Source of the DNA: Butyriboletus loyo
Taxonomy: Eukaryota > Basidiomycota > Agaricomycetes > Boletales > Boletaceae
NCBI GenBank assembly: GCA_038093515.1
Contig: JBBPSI010000036.1
Coordinates: 62,001-126,000, forward strand
Direction: 5' to 3'
Length of the DNA stretch: 64,000 bases
Each line of letters starts with the position of its first letter. The stretch's first letter is position 1. The position numbers and the translations under genes are program-made. Below are positions 12,320-27,466 of this stretch, piece by piece. The notes beneath the pieces are model-generated. The model worked only from the letters and a program-made list of their open reading frames with translations, searched no databases and had not been told where the DNA came from.

Positions 12320-13069
12320 TGTTTTCCCTTGACTTGGAACACCGTCCATATCGATATGCTACGAGCCTTTGAGAGGGACCTTGTTGTCGTAACCAACGCA
12401 TACTCGCGTAACAGCCAGCACCCTCCGAGCAGGAAAGAAAGTCGATCTGACGTTCCAACCCCCTAGCAATCCCCAAATAATTAGGTCAATGTAGTATATG
12501 AACAGACCTACTGTGACAAGGGGAAAAAAGATACACAACGAATGAACGGATCAGGCTTTCGAATACCTCGCAACGAGGAAAAAAAAGATGGCTATGAAAA
12601 ATGACGAGACAAAAAAACGACGTGAGCAGGGATCCATGATACCATCCACTGTTGCCACTCAAAAGAATTGGTACATGGTGAGGGAAAGCCAAGAGCGCCG
12701 ACAGTCTCCGCGATTAACGAATGGACTGTTTTGCTTACGGAGAGGGTCATGTCCAAAGTGAAGGAATAGATACGTAGGGATTGTGATGTGATGATCGCTC
12801 TCCTTTGCCAAAGTACCATGCAAAATGGGTCCATCATTACCCCTTCCTCGCCTTCAACCAATGCTCCAACATGATGTTTCGTTTTGGCAGCCCCGACAAC
12901 AAAGCGGGCTGGTGCGAGGCCTGTCGTTGTTCCCGTCATTAATAGCCATCCCTTCGTCAAGATATAGCCAGCCATGACCGGGATAACCGAAGAGAAACAC
13001 AATTATATAAAGAAGAGAAAATAAACAGGAAACTGGATCAAGAAAGATGAAGGAGGGGCTCCACCTGAC
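12320..13069. other. intergenic, no gene seen
   Basis: Contains A-rich runs and short frames only. The right end is the probable 3' untranslated region of the PP1 gene. Confidence 0.4.
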
Positions 13070-14671
<1,602 letters not shown>

Positions 14672-15104
14672 AGTGTGAAGTCGTGCTTCGATGGTTCAAA
14701 CGTTGACGTGAATGAGCGAGGTACGAATGTTGGTGGTGGAAAAAACAGGCGGTAGCGGACACGCAATAACGTTGATGCTTTACGGCTGCGCTATGGTGAT
14801 TTTGGCGAGAATGTGGTTGCGTAGATAGAGAGAGGAGAACGCTTGGGCAATGGCTTTCGTCGGCTGCCAGAACCAGGAAGAAGAAGAAAAAGTGGAGAAA
14901 GAAAATCGATGAGGGTACGGATACAAGATAACGGAGGAGCTCGTTTGATGCAAAGGCAAAAACCGAACGTGGTATACACCAAAAACCGTGGGAAATTCAA
15001 ACAACGCCTTTTCTTATTCTATCCATGGGATGGATCCAATGAAATGTTTGCGTGCATAAAACAGTAGTACAAGTTCAAGACGAATATACGAAAAAAAAAC
15101 ATCA
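14672..15104. other. intergenic between PP1 and the PH-domain gene
   Basis: Holds the PP1 promoter and the 3' end of the PH-domain gene. No gene seen. Confidence 0.5.
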
Positions 15105-18003
15105 TCACGCATGAGACGTCGGTGGTTGCTGCCCAGAGGTATCTTCCACCTGCGTGTGGCGCGTACGCCGTCGCCGCCGCCTGAATCACTATCAGCCGAT
15201 GGACCGACCCCACAATATAGAGAAAAACCGACCTTGGAAACATGGGTCCCCTTGGCATCGGTCGCTGGTCGAGATCCAAAGCAATACTGGCACCAGCGTG
15301 GAGTCCCTGCAAAGCAATCAGCTCCACGTCACCAGATCTGCACACTCTGTACCTCGATCCATTCCACGACGGCAGGTACATCGTGTGCTTGCAACAGGAA
15401 TTGCTCTCCTTCCAACCTTACTCGGATCACGTTTTTCCGCTTCAAATAGTCGTTCCCCAAACCACTCTCTGCGTGCTGCAAGGTATATGCACGTAATAGG
15501 TCTGATTTGGGTGGTTTGGGTATTTCACCGTTGCGCCATTGCGCTCGACCCGTCGTCACCGACAAGAAAGAGAGTCGCGCAGCCGATCGAGGTTGTGGGA
15601 GCTGAGACAATCGCCGGGCCGCCGGACTCGCTCGCCCACTGGACTCGTGCGACAACGAAGAACGGCTGCTTTGCACATCGACAGGCAATAGTTCGAGCTC
15701 ACGGGACTCGGGACGACGCGAAGTTTCCCCGATACTCGCTTCGGGCTGAGTGGTGCTCGAACTCTTAAAGGGTGACAAAAAGCTTGCACCCGAGGTACGT
15801 TTTGCCGGTCTAGGGGTGGACATCATCGTAGACTGGGTTGCCATCGACGATTGAGACCCGCTTCTTCGCCTTCTGCGTCCGGCGGGAGGGACAGACGTCG
15901 ATTGTCCCGAGGATTCTGGGGGTGCGACAGATGCTGGGGGCTCGTCGGTCCCCAATTTTGCGGGCTGCTCAAACTGCTCTTCCTTTTTCCGTGTCCGAGG
16001 CGGGTTAGGAGAAGCCACATCACCAACGCCCACATGCTTTTCCCACCAGTCTCCTAGAACACCCGCACCACTGGCACCGGGTGGACACTTGTATACCCGA
16101 AAGGTAGTACCTTCCAGCTCGCACACCACGCGTTTCCACTTGCGGTCCCTTGCCTGTACACCAGGCGAGCTGAACTCCATCTTGCAAGGCATGATGGCTA
16201 TAAGATACAGGGAATTGCTGTAAGACGGTAGCGGGTCGTCCCCCTCTTCCTCATGTGACACAACGCGACTTTCCTTTGGACGAGGGTTAAATGTGGGATA
16301 CGGCGGAGGATCAGAAGTGGGAAGGAAACTGGGCATCGAAGTGCGTCGGAGGAGGCGTCCAATCACTGCTTCTGTGTCACTCTCCTCCGATTCTGCGGCA
16401 CTTTCGGCGGTATGTCCTGAGGCGGACCCTGCGTGAGACCGCACCGTTTCCCTAGACTTGCGAGGGTGCAGTCCCAGCTCAGCGTTCCGAGTAGGACTAA
16501 GGTGAACCATGCTCCGCGAAGCTGCATGGTAAAGATTCGGCCTGCTCTCCAACCGAGCTCCAGGTGTCGGGAGGTCAGGATCCAGAGCACGGCGCAAGTT
16601 ATCATCTTCGGCACAAGGTATGTTAGGAGAGAACGGATACATTTCCAGAGAAGTGGAGGATGGCACAACATGGATGGAGCTGACATAGCTCTTGAAAGAA
16701 AAGTTGTCGGTCGGATTAGGATCGACAGAGTCGCTCTGAGGCGAGGTCGGAGAAACAGAACTTTCGACCAAAGATCCGACATCCCTCATGCGCTGTTTTT
16801 GCGAGGTCTCGAAGCTGTGAACACCGGCGCAGGACGGTCCTTCGTCTTCGTCATCACTCTGATGAACGCTCAAAGCGTCAGCAAAGTGTTCTTCTTCACA
16901 TTCGTCACCGTCATCTTCATCTGAATCCCCTAGCGTCGCATTCTCGTGATCCGCTTGATATTCAACATTACTACGACCATGTCTGGACAACAAAGGTATG
17001 CTTCGCATGGGTACCTTCTGCCTAGATGACAGGTCTGGCGCAGGCGGCGGCGGCGGCGGTAATGTAGGCAAATTGAGTAGAGGCATAGGTTGTCTTGTAA
17101 TTATTGAGGGTGACAAACGGAGACCACGTTCCGTCGTGACACAGAATGGCGGCAGTGAAGAGGCGCTATGGCGAGACAAGAAAGGGGAACACTCCTGGAC
17201 GGTTTCTGAGGTGGAATACTGCGGAAAGGGTACTGGCTCGAGTCCCGAGAAGGTACCCGGGTAAGAAGAGGTCGATAGCGTTAGGTCAGACAGAGTGGCA
17301 TCATGGGAGAGAACATCCCCCAAAGGTGGTGCCGTGTCATTATTCAGCACGTGTTGCACAGCTTGTTCGTCAGGCTTCATTTCTGGGGAGAGGCTGATCT
17401 GTAGTGGGATCTCGGGATTCGACACAGGAAACCCGGGAGGCTGCACGACAGCATCGAGGGACAGGTTGGAGCGCAAGAACAACGGCGCAGGAGCGGGTAG
17501 TTTCACAGGAGCATGGGCTAGGAATTTATTCCCCAGACCTCCCTGGTCATGAAAGAGAGTTGACGGAGCGCCGGGAGCGGTAAATGTCGCATGAATTGGA
17601 CGCAATGAATCCAAAGTGGAATAGCGCCTAGCTTGTAAACGGGGTGAATTGCTGCTCGCAGACGCATCTTGGGACGAGTCATCGGTATCCATAGCGATAG
17701 GGCCGTCTTCTACCCTAAGCCCGATGAGATGCGATATGTCTGGCTTGCGCAGGAGGTCAACCGAAGAGTGTGCGTGTTGAAACTGCTGGGTAGGTAGGGC
17801 GACAGGGGATATGGTATCTTTCGACTTCCCGCCACTTCCCCGTGAACGGAAGGAGAACTTCTTGAGAAAGTGGAGTGCGCGAGCCTGTATACCGACAGCA
17901 GTAAGCAGGCAAATTTCAAACGTGACGAAAGTGCAAAGGGGAAGGCTCATACCTGGAAAGGCGACGAGCGCAAAGACGTATGGTTGCGAGGCGGGTGGTC
18001 CAT
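15105..18003 (-). CDS. large PH-domain protein with disordered N-terminal half
   Basis: Four exons (18003-17953, 17884-15353, 15306-15233, 15180-15105) give 910 residues. The start at 18003 is preferred because splicing exon 1 (17 codons) over a clean GTATGA...CAG intron leads straight into ARALHFLKKFSFRS. Residues about 40-560 are Ser/Pro-rich with an acidic patch (DSDEDDGDECEEE). A PH-like fold follows: MEFSSPGVQARDRKWKRVV, LEGTTFRVYKCP, a Ser-rich insert of about 150 residues, then LLRAYTLQHAESGLGNDYL, KNVIRVRLEGEQFLLQA and VPAVVEWIEGLHAG. The tail holds a run of seven arginines. It probably binds membranes or signalling partners; I cannot name an orthologue. Confidence 0.82.
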
Positions 18004-20590
18004 TGTGGTGGTCAATACGAAAGAAAGACTCCAACACCGAGCGCTAAGTATCTGAGGGCGGACACGTTTTCGAGGAGCCGAAAGTAATTTAGTCAATTTC
18101 CGTATAGCTGTGACTCGGGACGGGTTTCAGAAGGGACGGTCCACGCTAGGACGGACAACAAAGGTAGGCTGTCCAAAGGATGAGCAGTGGACAAGCTCCG
18201 AAACGGTCAGGAAGTCATGCCAGGTGTTCGCACCCAGGAAACAAGCCTGGGGATTCGTGCTAAACTTGTGACATAGGGTCGTTTCCTGCTATGGTCAACC
18301 CAGCCGTGGTAAAAACCTTGACCACCCACACAAGCAACCTCGGTGCGTCGTGCGCAGTCCTTCTAGTACAAAACAGAACGTCCGGATAAGAAACATGGCA
18401 CCGAGCCGTGGGTGAGCGTATCTGTGGCGTCGAGGGATTACAACACCCGTCATCTCGAGCGTATCAGCGTCGCCGGTAACGACCGAACGTGAGCGATTTG
18501 GGTCTGACTGGGGCCTCGCCCGTCAATCAATGCATTTCAAAGTTCCACAATTGTCGGGCGATGGCTAAGCATCGATCGACTCTCGGCCGACCTAAATGCG
18601 AGGGCCCGCAGTAACTTCTCAAGTATACGGGCGGAAATCCGGTAATCAATCATGCTATATGAGCAATCGAACAATGAGTACAGATCACCAAAGGGTTCGT
18701 CGGAATGGTTCGGGCGAAAAGTGTGAGACATTTAATGCTCTGAGATACCTCGATTTTTGAACGATCGACTGGAGAGAATGCAACTGTTCCCTGGAGTCCC
18801 CTCATGGATGGGCGGTGACATCAAAAACAAAACAAACAAAACACTATACCCACGCCAATCTCCCAATCAAACCTAAAGCTATCAAGTTAGCGCGCTACTC
18901 ACCAATCCCAATGGCGGGCGCTCCAGTTTTCGGGGGTGTGGGACGAAATCAGAGCTAGTCTGTCGAGCTTAGTAGTCAATCACATCAAGTTTTTGATTGT
19001 CTGGGGTTGGGTGTAGGGTAGTGCAGTACGCTCGGGGTAGCTAACCCTACGGTCGAGGGGCCGAGTCCCTATCGATGGCTTGCCCTTACATGGACTGGTC
19101 ACCAGACTGGGTCCCAGTAAGTCGATGATTTGGAAATGCGGCCTTCTCGAGCGTCTGTGGTGGTGGTCGATCCAATCACGATGCCATACGGCTTGTTCCA
19201 CCGAAAGAAGGGTGGACTGAAAGCTGAGATACTTTCTGTTTGAGACCGGGCGTAGAGTAACAGATTACTGTGTCAGTCGCCGCGATCGTCAGAAGGGCCT
19301 ATTTCAGTGCGAGTAATCTATTTGGACACCGTGTGAAAACGTAACCCACCCAAAAAGATATGCTTGTTTGGAAACTCCGTGTGAAAGGCTCGGGTTGCTT
19401 TCTCACAGGGGGTTTCCAAACAGAACCATCCATCGTACTCCCCCTCCAACCATGTCCATGTGGTGATAAATAACATGAGAGCGAAAGTCGCATTTCAGGG
19501 GTGATCGACGCTGAGGACCTCGACCAGTCAGCCAACTGCGGAAACTTGTCCGTTAATAGACATTCAATCGGAACGCGCCCGGCAACTTGTAGGATTCCGA
19601 TCTAGAGTTTATTTTATCAAAGGGACGCAGGTGTAAAGCTTCAAGCTTAAGCTCCGCAACCGGCTGTGAGAGAATCCAATCAGCGGACGCGCTAGCTCAA
19701 AATGTGTGCAGGTCACCAATATGTTCGAGTCGGGCCCGCACCCAGGTAAAGAGGCGGTGATTTGGATGAGCAGTACGCCAAGCTCTTTTGGTAAACAAAG
19801 TGGGTCACCAGAACATGGCGAAAGCTGCGATCCCTGAAAAGACAATGGTTCCACTGGTGCGTTCGAGTCAGCATGAACCCCAGACAACGTCCGCAAGTGG
19901 TGACTTCGGGGTTCCTGTTGGTCATATGGTTTGACATGCACTGGGGTAAACCATGAACCGCATGTGCCGCCGTCTGCTAACTGAAGATAATGAAAGCTGA
20001 CGAAGTAGGTCCGTCCGGAGCTCCCTTCCCATCCGCTTTGTTACCACAATCGGCCGATGGGAGCGAATGTTCGTGTGAGACCCCTGTAGAGGGTGAGTAG
20101 AATATTTAACTAGAGGGGATCAGTACACAGAGGTCAGACGAAAGTGGTCAAGAAGACAAAGAATACTGATGTCGACCTTGAAGGAGGTACTGGAGGCCAC
20201 AAGACATTGTGTCCATGACTGCATGAGATCCAGATCCCATATATCCAAACCCAGCTCCTCCACTTGGTACAACACGACGTATCGGGAGGCGTGAGACTGA
20301 TAGCGTGCCAACGTAGCGCTATCTTTTCGTGGCATATCCGCAGGAGCACGTCTAGATGGATCACGGAGACAAACATCGGACGTCAAGCAAAACCACACGC
20401 GTCCACGGCAAGTGGATAGATCACTTGGAGCGATGCATTCATTCGACATGCAAAACGGAGGGAGTTCACCAGTGAGGCACCATTGATCACTGGAATTAGA
20501 GTACCCCAAGAGAGTACGGCGACCAAGCAGAAGATACGAAGGATGACGCATATAAGACCAATGCAATTAATGATGCAGGATACATGATGT
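18004..20590. other. long intergenic region, no gene recognised
   Basis: Short frames on both strands show no family motifs and no chain of plausible exons. The left end is the PH-gene promoter; the right end is the 3' region of the mL59 gene. I see no repeat or mobile element. Confidence 0.4.
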
Positions 20591-21362
20591 CTAGAATGGA
20601 AGCTTCCCGCCTGACGTCTTGGAAGGCTTGAGGGGGTTTGGTCGCCTCCGCTTGTAATGCTGTGGAGAGAAACTGTGAGGACGCCACGCAAGGACAAGGC
20701 AACGAGATAGAAAAAGTACTCACCTGCTTGTAGCGTTGGATACGTTTTTCCATGTCGCGCATGAGCATTTTTCGCTTCAGAGCCCTGTTCTCCGCCACTC
20801 GTTCCCACTTGTGACCCTTGAACATATGCTTCTTGCCCGCATATAGCCTGTTGCCAATCTCCGCTCCGGAAACCTTGCGCTCCTTCACTTCGCCGACCCA
20901 TTCAACAGGCTGGGACCACCACTCCTCTGAGCCATCCGTGTCCGTCTCAATCTGGGTTTCGGACCCAGCCTGCACCTGAGGCTTTTTGGAGACCGGTCGT
21001 GCCTTGGCGAATGAAATAGCCGCAAGGTGTGCTGTAGATGTCTTCGGCGCATGTGGGAGCAGTGCCAAGGTGCCCGACGCGCGGGCTTTCTTGATGAGGT
21101 CCGCTTGCTGACGCAAGGAATACTTTGGCGGAGCCCATCGACCCGTCTGCGGGTTCTTCGTAGAGATGAACGGGTTTGCCCGTTTCGGGAGGTTGTTCGT
21201 CGACGATTCGGTCGCGACACGAGTAGGTTGCGAAAAGTCAAACTTGGCAAAGTCAAAGGGGGAACTGCTGGATGAAGTTGGGGTTGGCTTGAGAACGGGG
21301 GGAGGCGGCGGCACTCTTGCAAGTTCCCGAAGCCTGAATTGCTTGATGGCTCTGGTGGCCAT
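20591..21362 (-). CDS. mitochondrial large ribosomal subunit protein mL59 (MRPL25 type)
   Basis: Two exons (21362-20724 and 20659-20591) give 235 residues. The start opens on MATRAIKQFRLRELARVPP, the typical mL59/Mrpl25 N-terminus; an in-frame TTG further upstream is not a likely start. Other landmarks are NPFISTKNPQTGRWAPPKYS, LRQQADLIKKARASGTLALL, and a basic C-terminal helix with ENRALKRKMLMRDMEKRI. The last exon adds a Lys/Arg-rich tail of 22 residues (HYKRRRPNPLKPSK). The protein belongs to the fungal mitochondrial large ribosomal subunit. The middle (about 25-65) is Ser-rich and probably flexible. Confidence 0.87.
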
Positions 21363-22318
21363 GGAGGTAGGAAACAAATCCAAAAGTTTGATTTACAATA
21401 ATAATTTGAGGCTTTCGCAGTTGGGTTAGGGTTTTAAATCAATAGCTCGATCGACAGATACAACGAAAACTCATGCACATGCTTCAGTCACTCGTCGACA
21501 CAAAATCGTGTTGGATCTACTTCAACTTGCTCACAGTCACCTGGACCACGCAAGTACCCACAGATTGGGTATTGCGTAACCTGAGTCCTGACTATGCTGA
21601 GGTGGTCCATGCCACCTAACCACAAAGCTCTGAGCATTACTGTCATCCTTGATTGCCTCTCGCTGGGGCCAGTCTTGACGGACTGCACGACGCACCAGAA
21701 ACCCCCACGTCACCGGTGCGCAACGGTTGACGTTGGAACAGCGTCGTGATGACCGGGTGGGTGCTACTTTGCCTTTCTACGCCCACTGGCGCTCTCTATC
21801 GCAGCGACGGTGCCCCACTTTGGGACGCGCGACATGGTCATCTGTAACGAGACGAATTGACGTCGTTCGTAGGATGGTTGATCACTATCCCGTTTGGCAG
21901 AGGTGCATGGTCAGCGCTCGTACATTAGGGTCACTGGTCACTGCTTGCTATCCATCAGTTGCAAAATATCATCCTGAGGTGGGGTGTGGCTTTCACTTGG
22001 ATCACTTGTGGTGCAAGTTCAGTTCCAAAGGGATTCAAATGTGGTCGATGGTACTCTGGCCATCCTGGTTATTGTTATCTCCAACCCAGTGGAGTGATGA
22101 TCAATTAGCAGGTGACTTGGTCTAATAATCGTTGAGGCATCACTAGGTGGTGGAACTCCCTGTAATGTAGAATATTCAAATGAAGTATCTATAATCCAGG
22201 AAATTTAGTATATGTTGTCGGCATCTGTACTCATATAAGAATCTGCCGAGAGGAATAATAAACAAAAAAACGCGGTGCAAAACTACATCGGATGACAGCA
22301 AGAGATACTCATCGAACA
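21363..22318. other. intergenic, left flank of the tandem transporter duplication
   Basis: No gene seen. Bases about 21960-22250 resemble about 25190-25450, so they belong to the duplicated unit's downstream flank. Confidence 0.5.
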
Positions 22319-24291
22319 TCAAGCATTCTCTCTGCCCAGCGTCCGCTTCTCGAGCGACACGTGCTGGTGTATATTATGCGCCGCTGCCTTGCGCGTAATC
22401 TGATCGATCGCATCCTCGCCGTCGAATAGCGCCGCCGTCTCCTCCAACGTCCGGTCCTTGGTCTCCACGACAAATAACCACAAAAAGACAAACTCAAAGG
22501 CGAGCCAACACACGTACACGAGCTACGCCCATTCCGAACGGTTCGAGGAACGAGTGAGCCATTGATGTCAGGATCAGGATCAACGCGAGGGAGGATGGGG
22601 ACATACATAGTATTTCCATCCCAAGGCGGACAACGCGATCGGGTTCACGTATTGATTAAAGATGAGCGCGAGTGAGACGACAAAGTTGAAGATGCAGAGT
22701 CCTTTCGCGCGCAGGGTGAACGGCAGGATCTCGACCGTGTACAAAATCGCGAGCGGAGTAAACGTGAGTGCATACGCAGACGAAAAAAGAAATATGAACG
22801 CAATGACGGCGTGGCCTGCCGCGGCCGTTCCATGCTGTGCATATTCTGCAAAACAGATCGCTTGCGCCATGTAGAACAACGTCATCAACCCGGCGGAGGT
22901 GAGGGTGAGGGATCGACGCCCGAAACGGCCGACGGAGTACGAGGCGTACAGAGCCCAGATAAGACACCAGATTTGGAGGACACCATTAATAACAAGTTGG
23001 GTGCTCGAATCGGTAATGCCAATCTGGCTCAAGACTTTGGAAAGGTAATATGAGATCAGGCCGTTGCCGGACCACTGGGAGAAGAAGGCAACGGCGATGA
23101 TGATTCGCATCCGTTTGCGGTTACCTGGGGTTGCGATAAGCGACTTCCAGCCAATGTTGGCGGCGACAGTGCGGTCGAACTCGAGGGCAGCCTTGATTTC
23201 ATTGAATTCGAATTGCACGACAGGGTCTTGTCTGCAAGTACCTCAGTGCGTCGATAACAGTGTTTGCGAGTGAACACATACTCATTTCCATCGGCGTGGT
23301 AATAAGCAAGCGTGCTCAGGGCCTCGGCTTCACGTCCCTTGCTCACCAACCAACGGGGTGACTCGGGTGCAAGCAGAACCAACAGGACCTGGATAACAGA
23401 AGGAACCCCCTGCAGCAATGATGGCAGGCGCCAAGCCCATGTGTTGTTAATCCTGAACGAACCGAAAGTTGCCCACGCGGCACTAACAAAGATCCCCGTA
23501 AGTCAAGAGCTCACATCACCTGGATAAAACATACGTACACGATAGCCCCAGAATACCAAAGCGAGTTGAACAGTGATGTTACAAGCGCACGATAAGTAGG
23601 ATATGAAAGTTCGGTGATCAACATGGGAGCGGCATTGGCTGCACATAGGATGCATAGTTTCTCAGCAAGGAGACCGTGAAAGATAACGAAATTAGAACTC
23701 ACCCGCAAAAGTATTTCCAAAGCCGATCAAGAAACGGGCACCAATAAACATTCCCACCGATTGGGAAGCGGTCTGGATGGCCGTCGCAATACACATAATA
23801 GCCGCACCAACCCAGATTGCTCGACGACGACCGACACCGTCGGACAAGTAGGGGGCAAAGGGATAGCCCGCCAGCGCACCAATGTTCTATATACCGACGA
23901 TCAATGATGTAACGGACCGTATCATAAAGGCGCTAACCTGGATGGCATTGAGCAGACCAAGCTTTCTATTGGATGGGTAGTTGAAAGCAGCTTGCCACTG
24001 GGTGAGACTCTGCAAACCGTTCATCATACTACCATCGTAACCAGTGGTCGACGATGTAATGAGACTACAGGCGATGTCACATCAGCGGACAGGTGCGGGT
24101 TCTTGTTCTTCAGGACATACAGAAGGACAATCCAGGCATTGAGAGTAATGAGTCTGCAGAGATGGAATGAGGACGACAAAGGGGAACTGGTGGGGTGCTC
24201 ACCGTCTGTTATTGTACCACTTTCTTGTCGGATCGATGAGATGGGCCAACGAGGTTTCTTGGACTGCGGGAGGAACACCAGCAGCACCCAT
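22319..24291 (-). CDS. MFS sugar transporter, tandem copy A
   Basis: Eight exons (24291-24203, 24153-24121, 24064-23938, 23886-23703, 23638-23539, 23482-23282, 23231-22607, 22522-22319) give 520 residues. It is a twelve-helix sugar porter close to the genes at 8.5 and 25.5 kb. Landmarks are TTGYDGSMMNGLQ, SDGVGRRRA, ARFLIGFGNTFA, PESPRWLVSKGREAEAL, FSQWSGNGLISYYL, GRFGRR, PFTLRAKGL and VETKDRTLEETAALFDGED. The C-terminal tail is longer than in the 8.5 kb gene and rich in His and charged residues. All splice sites are canonical GT-AG and the frame is intact, so it looks functional. The substrate is probably a hexose or disaccharide, by family only. Confidence 0.92.
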
Positions 24292-24407
24292 AGCGGCTTG
24301 TCCAAAGACCAGGAAAAAAAAAGGAAGCCAGCCCAATTTCCGCTTTACGGCATTGGTACAGTTAACCCAACGCCCTTCATCGGCACTGTCTTCATTGAGA
24401 TTTCGTC
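24292..24407 (-). promoter_or_regulatory. conserved upstream region of transporter copy A
   Basis: This stretch matches 27467-27576, including the AATTTCCGCTTTACGGCATT block and an A-run. Both lie directly before the ATG of their transporter, so they are the likely shared promoter and 5' leader. Confidence 0.5.
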
Positions 24408-25468
24408 GATGCGACTTTGCACCTACCACCTCGTCCGTACTTGGAAGAGTATGACTGGCTGTGGAATACTCAGGTCGGCGAGTACCTGTAGATGGGCTGT
24501 TAGTGAGTTTTAATAGGAGCACTCAGGGTGTACATACTATTACCAGCCAAATCGAGTCATGTCAGTGTGCGGTGCACAAAGGACGGGATCCTAAAACACT
24601 TGAGGTCTCGGTGGATATGCCAACATAAACGATATCCGGGCTCGTCGGGTGAGGCATCTTTGAGACATTCCATCCTCTGCCAACCGACAATTGGTAAGGC
24701 TGCATACCCGAACTAATGGCGAGACCATGAACGAACACCACATGAGCGACTTGAAAACGCAACTACAACCAACTGCGGCGGTCTGCCATCATTTGTTCCA
24801 TCTGGATTGAATAATTCGTCCTCTGCTCCTTCAAGCTCTCCACACACTCCACTTGCTCCCTCAAAAGACCTGTGGAGTGCCCTGGCACAGGATGGCGGAA
24901 GACTCCCCTGGTTCATCCACGAGACTCATCCGCGCACCCCCCTAGAGACACTAACTGGCTTCCTAGTTTCAAGAGAGAGTTCGTGGAACTGTTACATACA
25001 ACGGAGAGGTTTCATATGAATGAACTCATGTTTTCATGGCACAGAACGGACGACTACAGTTAAGAGACAACACCCACATAGAAATCGACGTCTATCGTGA
25101 CCATTACATCTGCAGGTGACAGTGTCGTGTACGTACTAGGAATGGAGTCAAAAGATAGTCGCCACATGGCATTTGGGAGGCTTTCGATGAGTTTCATATA
25201 TCGCAAAAGGTCCTGATCATGAGGTGGGGTTTGGCTCTCACATGGATCACCGGATTTGCAGTGGACGTTCTGACCCTAGTAAGCAAGGAGTTCAAATATG
25301 AATGATGGAACGAATCCCATCCTGGTCACCGTCATCTTCAACCCGATAGGGTACAGAAGATTGATTGAGGGGTAATTATCTTCATAAATACAAGCATAAC
25401 AATGTGGAGGGGAATCCCCCTGTGCTAAGAATATCCACATCAAGTAGCACAGATACATGTCGAGCCTA
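24292..25468. other. spacer between tandem transporter copies
   Basis: About 24292-24407 is the probable promoter of copy A and is nearly repeated upstream of copy B. About 25190-25450 repeats the downstream flank of copy A. The middle (about 24450-25150) has no counterpart that I can see and no gene. Confidence 0.5.
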
Positions 25469-27466
25469 TCAAGCATTCTCTCGACCAACCGACCGTTTCT
25501 CGAGCGACACGTCCTCGTGCACGTCGTGTGCCACTGCCTTCTTCGTAATCTGATCAATCGCATCCTCACCGTCGAATAGCGCCGCCGTCTCTTCCAACGT
25601 CCGATCCTTTGTCTCCACGACAAAGAACCACAAAAAAACAAACTCAAAGGCGAGCCAGCACACGTACACGAGCTACCATTCCGAATGGTTCGAGGAACGA
25701 GTGAGCCATTGATGTCAGGATCAGGATCAACGCGAGGGAGGATGGGGACATACATAGTATTTCCATCCCAAGGCGGACAACGCGATCGGGTTCACGTATT
25801 GATTAAAGATGAGCGCGAGTGAGACGACAAAGTTGAAGATGCAGAGTCCTTTCGCGCGCAGGGTGAACGGCAGGATCTCGACCGTGTACGAAATTACGAG
25901 CGGACTAAACGCGAGCGCATATGCAGACGAAAAAAGAAATATGAATGCGATGACGGCATGACCCGCTGCGGGCGTCCCATGCTGTGCGTATTCCGAAAAA
26001 CAGATCGATTGCGCCACGTAGAACAACATCATCAGACCGGTCGAGGTGAGGAAGAGGAACCGACGCCCGAGACGGTTGACGGTGTACGAGGCGTACAGAG
26101 CGAAGGGAAAACTCCAGGTCTGGAGGACGCCGTTGATGAGGAGTTGGGTGCTCGGACTGGTGATGCCGATCTGACTCAAGACTTTGGAAAGGTAGTACGA
26201 GAGCAGGCCATTGCCGGACCACTGGGAGAAGAAGGCAATGGCGATGATGATCCGCATGCGTTTACGGTTGCCCGCGGTCGCGATAAGCGACTTCCAGCCA
26301 ATGTTGGCGGCGACAGTGCGGTCGAACTCGAGGGCAGCCTTGATTTCATTGAATTCGAATTGCACGACAGGGTCTTGTCTGCAAGTACCTCAGTGTGTCG
26401 ATAACAACGTTTGCAAGTGAACACATACTCATTTCCATCGGCGTGGTAATAAGCAAGCGTCTTCAGAGCCTCGGCTTCGCGTCCCTTGCTCACCAGCCAA
26501 CGGGGTGACTCGGGTGCAAATAGGACCAACAAGACCTGGATAATAGAGGGAAGCCCCTGCAGCAGTGACGGCAAGCGCCAAGCCCACGTGTTGTTGATCC
26601 TGAACGAACCAAAGGTCGCCCAAGCGGCACTAACAAAGATGGCCGCAAGTTGAGAACTTACAATGTCATCACGTGGAGAAAAGAATACGTACATGATAGC
26701 CCCAGAATACCAAAGCGAGTTGTACAGTGATGTTAAAGGGGCCCGGTGCGTAGGATAAGAAAGTTCGGTAATCAACATGGGGGCGGCATTGGCTGTACAG
26801 ATTATGATACATAATTTCTGAGCACACGGGGACTGCCGGAGAGATAACAAAATTGTTATGGAACTCACCCGCAAAAGTATTTCCAAAGCCGATCAAGAAA
26901 CGGGCACCAATAAACATTCCCACCGATTGGGAAGCGGCCTGAATCGCGGTCGCAATACACATAATAGCCGCACCAACCCAGATTGCTCGACGACGACCGA
27001 CACCGTCGGACAAGTAGGGGGCAAAGGGATAGCCCGCCAGCGCACCAATGTTCTATATACCGACGATCAATGATGCAACGGACCATACCACAAAGGCGCT
27101 GACCTGAATGGCATTGAGCAGACCAAGCTTTCCACTAGATGGGTAGTTGAAAGCAGCTTGCCACTGGGTGAGACTCTGCAAACCGTTCATCATACTACCA
27201 TCGTAACCAGTGGTCGACGATGTAATGAGACTATGGGCGATGTCACATCAGAAATATAAGCGGACAGGTGCGAGTTCTTGTTCTTCAGGACATACAGAAG
27301 GACAATCCAGGCATTGAGAGTAATGAGTCTGCAGAGATGGAATGAGGACGACAAAGGGGAACTGGTGGGGTGCTCACCGTCTGTTATTGTACCACTTTCT
27401 TGTCGGATCGATGAGATGGGCCAACGAGGTTTCTTGGACTGCGGGAGGAGCACCAGCAGCACCCAT
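25469..27466 (-). CDS. MFS sugar transporter, tandem copy B
   Basis: Eight exons (27466-27378, 27328-27296, 27230-27104, 27052-26869, 26792-26693, 26629-26429, 26378-25754, 25672-25469) give 520 residues, with every exon the same length as in copy A. The same sugar-porter landmarks are present (GYDGSMMNGL, DGVGRRRA, PESPRWLVSKGREAEAL, FSQWSGNGLLSYYL, NRLGRR, VETKDRTLEE). Differences from A cluster in helices 7-10 (for example TSPSTQLLINGVLQTW) and in the tail (KKAVAHDVHEDVSLEKRS). The last intron is three bases shorter than in A but otherwise almost identical. No lesion is visible. The pair probably arose by unequal crossing-over of a unit of about 3.2 kb. Confidence 0.92.

Noticed and set aside
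26669..27013. Apparent frameshift in transporter copy B at the helix 4-5 region
   Set aside because: The alternative frame arises only when an intron is read through; correct splicing keeps all eight exons in frame with copy A.
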